Part shown: positions 36,801-48,800 of the stretch, one piece after another
How positions within the stretch are numbered: position 1 is the first letter of the stretch
Layout of the letters: the number at the start of each line of letters is the position of its first letter
Assembly: GCF_018691265.1 (NCBI RefSeq)
Contig: NW_024881283.1
Coordinates: 8,179,731-8,243,730 of the forward strand
Direction: 5' to 3'
From: Tyto alba
Lineage: Eukaryota > Chordata > Aves > Strigiformes > Tytonidae
Length of the DNA stretch: 64,000 nt
Notes under the pieces: model-generated
What the model was told of the DNA's origin: nothing
The model's input: the letters and a program-made list of their open reading frames with translations, nothing else
Database searches by the model: none
Position numbers and translations under genes: made by a program

Positions 36801-39800
36801 TGTCCCCCCGGGGAAGCGAAGCTTTTGGGAAGACAGGGCTCATTCATGCCATCTCAGCCCAGCCAGCTGCAGCCCCTCCTCCCCGGCCACAGCTCTCATC
36901 TATTCAGCCCATCCCGGAGGAACAAGGCACCCCTGGACGGGAGCCCCGGGCCCCTCTGGCTCGTCCTCGCCGACCGCAGCTGCGAGCAGCCTGCACGGGG
37001 CCGGCCGGAGGCAGCTCTCTGTGCGGTGCTGAATTACTGGGGATTATTAGGAGATTCGTCTGCTTTTCCCCACCACCTTCCCTGGATTCACTGGCGAGTT
37101 TGGAGGTACAGCCTAAGAGCTGTGACCCCCCCCCTCCCCTGGGACACAGGGGAAGATGTTGCTCCGACCCTGCTCAAGCTGCCGTGGCCAATTCCGAGCT
37201 CGAGCTGCTGCTAAATCCCCGCTTTGTCCTCACTTTAGGGGGACTCTGGGGACAGGCTGCTCTGCTCTGTCCCCTCCCAGAGAGCACGCCTGGGGCAGGC
37301 TCCCGCTCCTCCACCAGCACCCCGCTCCCCTCCGGCGAGATGCTCCGGGATGGAGCTGTGGCAGCCCACACGCCGGGGAAACGCACCAACGCCGGCTCCT
37401 GCAGCACCAGGAATTTTTCACAACGCCCCCAGCCAAGGCTTTTTTTAAAGCGTCAGCTGGAGCGAGCTGCCTTACGTCTCCTGGTGTGGGAGGAGGGAGG
37501 CAGGAAGAGTTCGCTCGTGCCACCCCCCCGTGGAAAGCAGATCTCCACAGGGTCTTGCTTCTGACCACGAAGCCGCCCCCAAACTCACCCCCCCCCAGGG
37601 AGTGGCAGGGACTCACCTCTCTTTCGCCACCTTCTGCAGCTGCAGGAAGTCTTTCTTCAGGCTCTGCAGCATCTCCTGCTGCTGGGAGACACCGGGGGCA
37701 AAGCCACAGGAGCCCAGCTCCTCAGCAAGGTGCTCCAGGGTGGCCAGGTCCTCCTGGTGCTGCCTCAGCTCCGAATTCAGTTCCTGCCAAGAGCAAAAGG
37801 CGATGCCAACCGTGCACCCACCAGAAGACTCGGGCAGAGGGGATGCACTGGACAGCCCCGTGTCCCGGAGAGACCCTCTGCGGGCAGCGCCATGAACTGC
37901 ACCAGTACCAAACTGGTGGGCACGGCTCAGTCCCACCTGCTTCTCCAGCTCAGCAAATATTTTAAGCAGCTGCGGGAGCAAGTCCCACCTTTCCCGGTGC
38001 TGGTGTAAAGGCCAGGCAGCGGATGGGATGGGGGGACCCCAGCCCAAGCCAACTCAACCACACCCCCCCCCCCCAGCACAAGTGTCTGGTTTTATGCCAG
38101 CTCAGAGCATTTCTGAGGCTGCGGCCAACCACCCCCCACAGCAGAGCACTCGTAGGAAGCCAGAGGGAGGAATCCTGCGCAGCCATGACCCGCCACCACG
38201 ACCCACGGCATCTCCAAGGGCTTCGTCACATCCCACACCGCGCTTGCTGCCAGCACTTGGCCATTTTGCTGTATTAACCTCACGGAGTCTTTAACTGGTA
38301 AAACCTTGCTATATTTGGACTGGTCCCTAAGAGCCTGGCTAGAGATCTCTTCTGAAAACCAGCCTGGCTCCAGGGAAATGCCATTTCCCTCTCTCACTGA
38401 TGGAAACAGCCTCAGCCGCTCCGGTCACGCTCCCTTCCCCAAGCAAAGAGCCAGCATAGGTCCTGCGGATCCTGTCAGCCTGGGAATAAGCTGGAGGCTG
38501 TTTGCTTGGGAAGAAATCACTGCAAAACGGCCCTTCCATGGAAACTTGAGGCAGGTGGACTCTTCTCCTCCCGCATCTCACCTGGATGTGCTGGGAGAAG
38601 CGAGCGATGTCCCGGTCCGGCTGATTCCCAGATGCCAACATCCGCGCTCTGCTCTCCGTGAACTGCCGCAACTTCTCCGAGAGCTGCTCGTACTGCTCGA
38701 CCTTCGGCAGGAGGCCCTTCAGCGCGTCCTCCCTGTCCTGCTGCTGCTGGCACAGCCGGCCGAAATGCTCCGTCACCTCCGCCAGCTTGCCCTGCAGGGC
38801 GGAGGCCGTGGGGCTGTCTGCCGCCTCCATGAACCGCGTCACCATCTCGCGGGTGGCTTCCAGGCAGCTCTTCTGCCTGGCGATGTCCTGCCTCAGCTTC
38901 TGTGGTGAGCACACAGAGAAAGGGATGTCGTTTGAGGAAGGCTCTTGAGCAAAACTGAACTGGCACGAAGAGGCTGGGCTGCTCCTGGGAACAGCAGCGC
39001 ACACTAAGGCAAGCAGGGTCGGGCGCTTTCTATCCCAGTTTTCCTTCCCTTCCTGACCTCCCCGACCCGCTCTGCCTTCCCCGGTGCCTGACATCCAAGC
39101 CCTACTTGTTAGCAAAGAAGAAAGGAGACTTAAGTAAATGTTCTGCTCATATCCCTTTTTAGGTTTTTGGGGTTTTTTTTTGTGCTTTCACAATACTGCA
39201 GCTAACCCCCCATGACTGCCCGCACAGGTCAGGCCCTGCAGACAGGCATGGTTGAGGCGAGGGAGGTTGGGGACCAGCCGTACCGCGCTCGTGGCGAGCG
39301 AGTCCTGGATGGAGGTGGAGGAGAGCGCGGCCGGCTGTTCCCTCTCCAGGTTCTTCTCGATCTCAGCCACCGACTGGAGGAGGCTCTCCAGGCTCTCCTG
39401 GACGCTCTGGGACTGGGCGATGGATTTCTGCAGCAGGTCCGAGCGCTCGGCCATCTGCTGGGAGAGGCTCTGGAAGCGACTCACGATGGCGTCTGCAGAG
39501 TTCAGCACAAAGGAGAATCAGAGGCAAAGAATGAGAGGCTCAGGGAGCAGCAAGGGTCACCTTTAGCTCCTGCCAAACCCTCACTGATGATGAATCCCCG
39601 TCTCCAAGCTCAGCAGTGAGATGGGGGACCCAACGAACAGCCAGCTTGGACCACAGCCCTCCCCACGCGCAAACACAAGCCCTGCTATGTGCCTTTGCCC
39701 CACCTTCCCCCCCCAGAAGTGGGAGATTTCATCTTTCCTCCCTCCCTGGTTTGTTTTCACACCCTACAACCATTCCTGTTGACGCAGGTGGCTGCTTTGC

Positions 39801-42800
39801 TCTGTACCTGTTGTTTCCTGAATGTGTCCGTGGTCCGGGGCCGGTTCCCCTTGGACCTCCAGCAGGGACCGAGCTGCTTTCTGGAGCTTCTCCACCGGCA
39901 CCTGATGCTCAGCGAGGTCTCCCTGCAGCTGCTGCTTTGACACAAGACAAGGCAAAATCGGCGGTGGGTCACACGCAAAAGATCTGTACCCGCGGGGAGC
40001 TCAGGGCTCCATTTAAACCCTGCTGAGGGATCCTGTTCGCTTAATCATAAAATCATTAAGAAAAATAATAACGTAGGTTGGAAGGTCCAACCCCATGCTG
40101 CAGGCAGAGCTGGATCAGAGGGTCTGGGCTGTCCCAGCACCCAGCCCCCGTCACGGGGGAGGAATGTCCCCACCGTGTCCCACTGGGATGTCCCCTGTGG
40201 CAGTCTGCGACTGCAGCCCCTGGTCCTTGCTCTGAGCACCTCTCAGAAGAGTCTGGCTCCACCTGACCTGCAGCACCGGGACCTGCTGAGCCTGCAGGTC
40301 CATCTTTGCGCTCAACCAGATAAAAAAACCGAAGGGGTCGAGTCTCTTTCCTGGTGCTGACTGCTCAGAGCAGCCACCGAATTCCCATGCAGGCTCCAAC
40401 GCTCCCCCAGGAGATCACCCAAGGACCCCGAACCTTAGCGCTGGCGAGCTGATTTTGCAGAATGGCTGGATCTGAAGAAACCGTCTCCGAGAGCAGTTTC
40501 CCAACAGCGGCTTCGCTCTCCTGCAGCCACGTCCTGAGAGACTCCGCCACCTCCTGGAACTGCTGGTAGTGATCCAGCAAGGTGTTCAGGTGGGAGCCAA
40601 GCTTGGTGCACTGCAAAGGAGCAACAAGACATAAACGGGAGGACGCACACAAGCACAGAGCAAGCCAGGCACTGGTAGAAAATGCACGGAAATCATCAAG
40701 AAAGAAAAAACAATTAAAAAAACAACCTTGCCATATGTGTTAAAGGAATTACAGGAGGCAGCATGTAGACCAACACCAAGACAGAGGGTGTTACTCCTGC
40801 CCAAGCCCTGAAGATGACAATCCTTGTCCTACAACCTACATATGTGCTAGAACTCCAGTCAGACACTCAAAAGAAAGGTCCCTCTGCCACCCCTGCTCAT
40901 TCTACATGTACAGGAGGAAAACAGCCCCCCAAGGTTCAACTCCCAGCCCTGCAAAGCCCTTCCTTTACCTTGGAGTGTAGCGCGGTGTATCGCTGTGTCG
41001 CATCCTCCAGCTTGCTCTTGACCACGCTCCCGGACATCAGCGGCTGGGACCCCGCAGCCCCAGCAGCTCCTTCCACATCCAGCACCTTCTGCCCGGACAT
41101 GGTAACAAACCGCAGGTCGCCTTTGTGGGAGATGACATCTTCTGAGAAGCTCCCCTGCCTCAGCAGCAGCTGCCGGAGGGCCGCGGGGTCGCCGTCCCCC
41201 TTGTACATCCCCTCCAGATCCTGCTCCGCCTGCTTCAGCCAAGCCTCGAACTCCCCGTGATCCCGCAAGAACTTCTGCAGCTCCTCCCGCAGGACATGCA
41301 CTTGCTTCAGCCGCGTTTCCGACTGCGAGAGGGCAGCTGTGTACTGGCCCTTCAGCTCTGCCAGCCGGCCCTGGAGCCGGTCCCGCTCCTCCCCGGCCAG
41401 GCTGTGGCCGTGCTTGTCCAGGAAAGCCTGCGCCGACTGCGTGGCCAGGATGACATCCTGCTGCTGGGACAGCAGCTCCTGGTGCCGGGCCTGAAAGATG
41501 CCGGTGAGCAAAGGTGATGCTTGTGACCGAGGGTCTCTGCCCACCAGCACCCGGTGAGTGACTGAGCCTCCGCACCCTCCTACAGCACCGGCAAGGTGGG
41601 GGGACCCCCCGAAAGGCTGCGACGCAGGCGGGTGCTCTGCCCACAGCAGAGTAACCCCTTCTCTGACCGGGGTGGGCACCTCTCGCTGCCCCGATTGCAC
41701 CGTGTCATGGCACCCACCCACCAACACAGAGTGCAGGTCGTCCAGGACGCCGGGCAGGGACTTCCCGAGTCTCCCATACAGAAAATCACCCTGGACACAC
41801 GTTTCGGAGGCCATACCCATCTAACAGCCTGTCCTGCTCCCAGCTGCGTCAGCGGCCGGAGGCAGGGTCAGTGCGTCGGGCTGAAAGCTTTGAGAGGGAC
41901 GGGGTGTCGGTCCTGACCTTCAGCCTCTCGTACTGCTCATCCAGGCTCTCGGCAGCGCTGTCTGCTCCCACGACGTGGCCGTCGGGGACGTCCCCAGCGC
42001 CTGGTCCCACTCGTGCCCCTTGTGCTTGCTCGATGGGGTGAGGTCTGTACTCCAGGAGCCCTCCCTTCTGCTCCAGCGACGCCACCCAGTTCAAAAGGGA
42101 ATCAATCTTATTGCTGTTCTCCTGCAGCTCTTTGGCAGCTTTCACCTGAAAGCACAAAGGCTCCAGATGAGGATCACCCGTTTTATGCATGTTCAGCAAA
42201 CTGCTGCATGGGGGAGGGAGACAAAAATCAACAGAAGAAAGACCCCGAACAGTTTTCCAGCCACAGCAAATGTCCGAGAGACTCACAAGACCTCCAAAAC
42301 ACTTTGTGGCTCTCTGGAAGGAGGGAAGGTGCAAAGAAGCTGTGAATAAACTCAGTCTCTCTGCTACATTGCATTTCTCATCCCGATACCACCCAGGGTC
42401 CCCACCCCGAAGGGCTGCAACTCCACACACACCCGTGTGAGTGTTGTTTTCACCACCGGCACGTGGAGCTGCCCGATGCTCACTCTCCCATTAAAGGTCA
42501 GCCCAAAGGCAGAGCAAAGGGCCTTTTACTCCCCCATTTCCCCCACAACCAGCTCAGCTGTAGCTGCAGCTCTCAAGACATTTCACGAGGGGGCACAGCG
42601 TCAGTGCCCCACCTCACCCAGGGGACAGAGAGGAACAGTAAATTTCTTTACACCACATCACCCAGATGAATACCAGGACCCCAAATAAATCTGCACCGAC
42701 TGGACCTCCCTGTCCACCTCAAGCAGAGCCCGGGGGCTACAGCTCTTTGCACGTTACCTTCTCAGTCTCCTGCTGCACTGCAGCAGACACAGCACTTTCC

Positions 42801-45800
42801 AGCTCCTTCTGGGCCACCTCTGTCCTCTCCTGCAGGGACCGGTACTGCTCCTTGGCACGCTGGAGCTTCTCCTGCAGTGCTGCCAGCTCCCCAGGTTCCA
42901 TTTTCGCCTTGTTCTCCTCCAAAAACTCCTCTGTGCTTTTCAAGATGCTGGCGAAGGAGGCGGCTCGGGTGTGCATGTTCCTCTGCAGCTCCTAGAGAGG
43001 TGATGCCGTAAGGCTCCATGCGCTCCTGGGGCCTCTCCGCCTTCTGACCCCCGTTTTTTAAAGCACTGACCTTCACATCGCTCTGCCTCTGCTGCAAGGC
43101 GGTCAGGTCCCCTTTGCTGGCTGCTCTCTGCTGCCCTGCCAGGGCGTCCTCTGCCTGGCCCAGCCAGCGGCTCAGCTCGGCCAGGCTCTGCGCCCGCGCT
43201 GCCTGCTGCTCCTGCAGCGTCTGCGGGCAGAGGGAAGGGGAGAGGGCACAGTTAGGACCGGTGCTACACCTCCGGTCACGCACGTCGCTGAAAAGTAAGG
43301 CGAGAGGTTACAGCTGGAGCATCTCCTGAAGATGAGGATGCAGCACAGAAAACGGCTTTTGCAGCTCTCCACGTGCTCCCGCTCCCCCTCCAGCTCACGC
43401 GCTGCGGGACGGGGCTGAGGGGCCGAGTCCCTGCCGAGCAGAAGCTGCTCACTGCACGTCTGCCACCATTCGAGCAGGTTTCTCTTAATCTGCTCTTCGA
43501 GAAGCCTGTTGAGCTCCATGGTGGAGCTAACGCTCCAGGTCACACACTCCTCTCTCAGGAAACCTCAACCAGAAGTTTCTCTGCTGTTTCCATTCAACCT
43601 TATAAACATTAAAACTGCAGCAGGAACTCATCTAATGAGAGGGAACCACCACCTGAGGGCAGGTAGCACCACTGTGGAGCCCCAGACAACCCAAGTAGGC
43701 TGTTTTTTTGCTCCTGGGGTAGGAGAGGGAGCCCAGGAGAGAGAAAGCGTTTCTGTAGCTGATCCAGCTCCTCCGTTTTGCTGCCAGAGCACAACACAGA
43801 AGCGCCTGTTTGAGCAATTGAGCATGATGTGACCTGAGAGTCCCTGCAACGTTCCTGTTCCCCTTTCCCAGGGAAGATAAATGTTTTTGAGTTTCACTGG
43901 GCATTTCAGCAAGGTGATGTACAAACTTGTGCAAAACACTGTGCTTGTTTCTCCCAGTCATAAGATAAACAACAGAAGCAAATTGAAAGAGCCTTCTTAA
44001 GAGCTCTTCAGCTGCAAAGCGAGTTCTTCCTGGGTTAGGATGGGCGCACACTCAATCTGAAAAAGCAAAGCAAACTGGTTAATATACACACACACTCCAG
44101 AGAGGACAAGCAAGAGTTACAGACAGCAACTGTTAATAAAAAACACATTAATCCTGTCTCGGATAAGAGGATCCATGCAGTGATGGGTGCTGCAGCAATG
44201 CAGCAGAGACTGGAGGACTTGCTTTTGTAGCTGCCAGCTGCCTTGACAGATCATCAGCTGTTTCTCTGGGACAGCAATACCTGACTTGTGCAGTGGAAAT
44301 AAAACATTAAAACTGCCAGGTGTCTGCAGTGGCCCCTCTGCACGGGGATTTTCTGGAGGGCTGACAGAGATGAGGGTTTATTCCACCCAGCCCAAAGCAA
44401 CTTGATGTCGAGCAGAGGACTGCCCGGCTGCGCTAGCCAGACCTCGGCAGGGCTCCATTTTTTGGAAGCAAAGCGACTTTCCGCCTGGGAGTTACGTGGC
44501 AGGAAGAAGAAAGACTTTAGAGGAAGCTCATGATGTGCAATGAGAAGTCATAAATTGTGAGTAGCATGCACATGAAATCCCAAATACGAGGTGTCTCAGC
44601 GCACGTTCTTGTGGCCGGGAAGCGCTTCAGCGAGCAAACTGCAGCCAGGAAGCGGATGTCTCACAACCTTCACCTGATCCGTCTGCTCCACTTGCTGGAG
44701 ACAGACCTGCAGGACCTCCACCCGAGCCGTCACGCGCTCCGACAGGTCCCGGAAAGTCTTCTGCAGCTCATTGAGCAGCCTCAGTAGCTGCCTGCTCTGC
44801 TGAGGGGTTAAGTCCTGGGCGTGTTCGGAGATAAGGAACTGGATGTCGAAGGCAGTGGCGTCGAGCTGAGACTTGGTGTCAGCAAGGGGCTCTTTCAGCT
44901 CCTGAATGGGAGAGAAAAGACCTGTCAGGCAAAATGACTGCAGCCAGTGCCCTCCTGCACAGCCAGCTTCGGATGGGACACGCGGACGGGCAGCAGTGTG
45001 CACCCAAAAGAAGTGCTTCGTCACTGGAACAACATATGCCAGGAACCTCAAATGCTCCCAAAAGCAAACTCAGCATTGAGGTGACAGCATCTCACTGCCG
45101 CAGTTTTCCAGGGCTCCTCTGCACCAGGCCCTCAGCACCTTGCCAAGAGGGTGCTTGGACCGTGCGTGTGGGCTGCCCTTGGGTTTGAAGATGACCCAGA
45201 CCCAGAGCTGCCGGCAGCCCCGGCCAGTCCACAGTGACTCCATGTGCCGCCACCACCTCCCAAAACCTTCAATCCCCTGACCTCCATGCCAAGGTGCAAC
45301 CAGCAAACAGGAGATGCTGAACTGGTCAAATCCTGAGAGCTATCGCTAGAAGATGAGCAAATGTGGAGGGGAGCCTGGGATCCTTGTACAGTCAATGGAG
45401 ACCAGGGCAGGCGTGATGGAGGGGGCTCTCAGGAGGAAGCAGCTCTCTCAACAGCCTGACAGGAATCCCTCCTGGTAGCTCAGCCCCCGCCACACACCTG
45501 CGTTTGAGCATGTTCCCCAAAGAGCCAAAGCAGATGGTTGGTATATCGTGGAAGCAAATTACTTTGGAGCAAGTACAATATTGTTGCTCCTCCTGAAACA
45601 AAGGACAAGGTAGGCTCCAGGTGGGAAGCAGGGTTAAAAGCTTCTCCTCTGCACAGAGGACAGCAACTTCATCAGCCCGGATTAGGGGCATTGCCATGGT
45701 TACCTTGTAGTGTTGCAGGCAGCGACTCAAGCTGTTTGCATCAGTCTCGGGGTGGCAATCGCTGTCGTCCAGCGACTCTGTGGTGCTGGAGACCCAGCTC

Positions 45801-48800
45801 AGCAGCTCCTGAAGTTTGCCCTGGAGGGTCTCATGATGTGCCAGGATTTTAGCCTTAAAAACGGAATTGCATCATTTAAAGAAGGAGCAGAGTGCTCTGG
45901 GGAAGGCTGCGGGGTAGGATGCTTGGGGCACAGCAGCAGTGGGGACACTTGCCAGCTCTACCTTTTCAGTTTCTGCCGCCCCACGAAGGTTTTGTAGCCG
46001 GGACTCCAGGACATCACTCGCAGAGCTCAGAGACTTCTGGAGGTTCTTGGCATCCTTCTCTAAAGCCTTCAGTAATTGCTCAGGGACTTCTTCAGGGGGG
46101 TTGGCCACAATCCACTTCACAGCGTCCAACTCCTGATTCACTGGGAAGCTCAGCTCCTGCAGCTCAGCGCCCAGGGCCTGAGGCAAGACAGCATCGTTAT
46201 GTCTAAGATATGGTGACTTCATCTTCCCACTACCAAAACTGAGGAAAGGTTTTGGAGACCCAGCTCTGAACGCTGCGTCTATCTGCTAGAAAGATTCATC
46301 ACCATCCTCCAGCCCTGCTCAGCTGCCAGCACTCCCCTGTCTTTCTCCAGGCTGTAAAATTCATTTCAGCCAAGCGTAGGTTATTGTCTAAACAGGAGGA
46401 GAAGGTGAGCCAGAGGCAGTACCAGAGCAGGGAGGGATGGGATTTGCATATAAATGCCTGATAAACCTGAGATTAACCTCCCTGGCTGGCTCCCAGAAGC
46501 AGGGAGGAGGTGCAAGGGCTGTGCATGAAGCTGGGGAGAAGGGGATGAGCTCTGTCCTGCCTAATGCCAGCCAAGCCTGGCCAAGCCTGGCCCAGCCTTG
46601 CTCACCTCCGCCTGCTGCAGCAGGTCGTGCAGGGCTGCCAAATTCTGCTCCGCTGGCTGCACCCGTTTGATTCTCATCTCAATATCCCGGAGCATGGAGA
46701 GATACGATATCAGCTTCTCATCATGCTCCAGACACATCTTCTTGCTGAACATGATCTACAGAATCAAATAGTAAAACAAAACCTCAGATTTAGACAAAAA
46801 AAGAAAACAAAGGATTATATGTATCATTCTTTTTTTCAAAGAAATCTGTTAACAACATTCCATTTCAGGGACTTTCCACTCGCTAGTCTTATCTACAAGA
46901 TTTACTACAGGAAAAATAAAACACATGGCTCCTTTTCCAACATAAGCTTATAAATGGCAAGAGATTGCTGGTGTTACAGTAAAAGTGCCAAAAAGAGAGT
47001 CCTGCTTATTAGTCATTTATAAGTAATGCTCTAGCAAAAAGAAGCCACAACTAAGCCTTGAGAGTTTTCAGTCATACATCACTGGGTCCTTTGCCAAATC
47101 CATTGCAGCTGATACTGCAACATCAACCTCAAACATCCACTCCTCATGTTCTGGCTGTCCTCTGTGCTGAGGATCTTGGACAGATTTAACATCAAACACA
47201 CACAAATAGCTCATAAAAATAAAAGTCAAAATAGCAAAAGCATCAATTTACCTGGGCTGGTCTTGTGGATTCCCTTGAGGTTTCCAGCAGCTCCCCCTCC
47301 ACTATCACAGGTAAGAGCAAGCCCCGATCGCCAGGACCCGGCTGCCTGGTCCTCTCCTGGGGTGTTTCTACTTGGGATTTTTGGGGAACAGGGGCACCTC
47401 CTTGGCCTGTGCTGATCTCCACTGTTTGATTTTCCCGTGTCTCTTCTCCAAGCTCAACGACTGCAGAGGTTTCCTGAACTTCTCTGGGTTCCTCTCTGAT
47501 AATTAATTCATCAGGCAGTTCATCTGCTGCAGGGGTTGCAATGGACACATCACTGATGGTTTCCACCTTGGTGACTTTCTGGCTCATCTCCTCCTCCAGA
47601 TTTGATGCTACCAAGGAATCGTGACCATTTCTAATCCCACCTTTCATCACCTCTTGAGCTTCCCCTCGTCCTGGGGGAACAGGGAACACCTGACCCCCAG
47701 TGAGGTTGCCTTTATCTTTCTCAGAAATTGCTTTCTTTCCTTTTTCATCCCTGCTGCTCCCCACGTGCTTGTCTGCGTCTCTTGCCAACCCAGCAGTAAT
47801 CCTGGTGGTGGTTTCATGTTTTGGTTCTGGTGTGCTTGAGCTGAAGCCCTCCTCCTCCTCCCCTGGAATTTCTCTGGAAATCAGAAAATGAAGGGACTGC
47901 TCTTCCACAGAAAATTTCTCCGGCTGAGCGCTGTCTCCTGGGATACCAGTCTGCTTTGCTTTCTTTTTCTTGCTTTTCTGTTTTTGGGTAGGCTTTAGCT
48001 CAGTTTCACTTGTTTTTTCTTGACCAACTGGACCTTCTGCACCCAGTCTCTGGGTTTCTCCTTTTATGAGCTTGACAGTTTTTTTATCTGCAAGCTTGTG
48101 TCCTGCAGGCTTTGCAGGGATGCCAATCTCAGGGGGTTCTCCAGACTCTGTAGGACCCGTCTCTCCCTTCCCTTGACCCACAGTAACAGAAGCCCTCAGG
48201 GCTGCTGGTGTTACCCCGTCCAGGCTGCCCGCTCGCCCTCCCTGCTCAGAAGCCACCACTGCACCTTCTTCACCTGCCACGACTCCCTCTGCACTTACAA
48301 ACTCTCTTCTCCTCCTCCTCCTCTCCACGCTGTCCTCCACACGGTGAAGCATCTCCGTGTCCAGGGACAATTGCTCTTTTGCCAATCCCAATCCTGCCAC
48401 TTTCTCCGTCCCCCGATCTACTTCTTCCCTCCTCAATTCCTTCCCCCATGCTGCTCTCACTTGGAAGCTGATTCTTGCAGTCCCTTCTTCCACAGCCCTC
48501 ACTGCCACCGCCTCTTCGGGGAGAGACACTGTACCTAATGCTGATGGGTGTTCTGGAGTCAGTTCAACCATTTTGGGGGGCTGATGCATTACACCGTCCT
48601 CTGAAGTTTCTTGAGGTTTTGATTTTCCTTCTGTCGGTCTCATTGGGGATCTCTCGGTGGCGGAGGCTGCACCTCCAGCCATGTCATAGCTCACGACTTC
48701 AGGTCCAGCTTTGTGCTCAGCACCATCAGACTTCTTAGCAGCACTGGTAGAGATGACAACATCTTCCTCTTTGAGAGACAATTTTTCCATTTTTTCCTGG

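Larger units (their letters stand above)
30462..46605 (-). other. Short introns between exons 17 and 36
   Basis: Intervals between the listed exons, mostly 0.1-1.5 kb. The largest are 33,921-35,408, 36,486-37,616 and 43,221-44,673. Apart from the CR1 and MIR-like relics, homopolymers and a GC-rich patch near 35,800-35,920, I see nothing else. Confidence 0.7.

Noticed and set aside
36363..37965. Overlapping plus-strand open frames of 250-285 codons
   Set aside because: They cross real exons and introns in antisense, low complexity, no family recognised.
43400..43543. Minus-strand open frame with a coiled-coil-looking peptide ([19 protein letters not shown]) between exons 20 and 21
   Set aside because: No convincing acceptor before it, the best donor (CA|gtgagc) leaves phase 1, and exons 20 and 21 already join in phase 0. 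Reading it in the incoming phase meets a stop.
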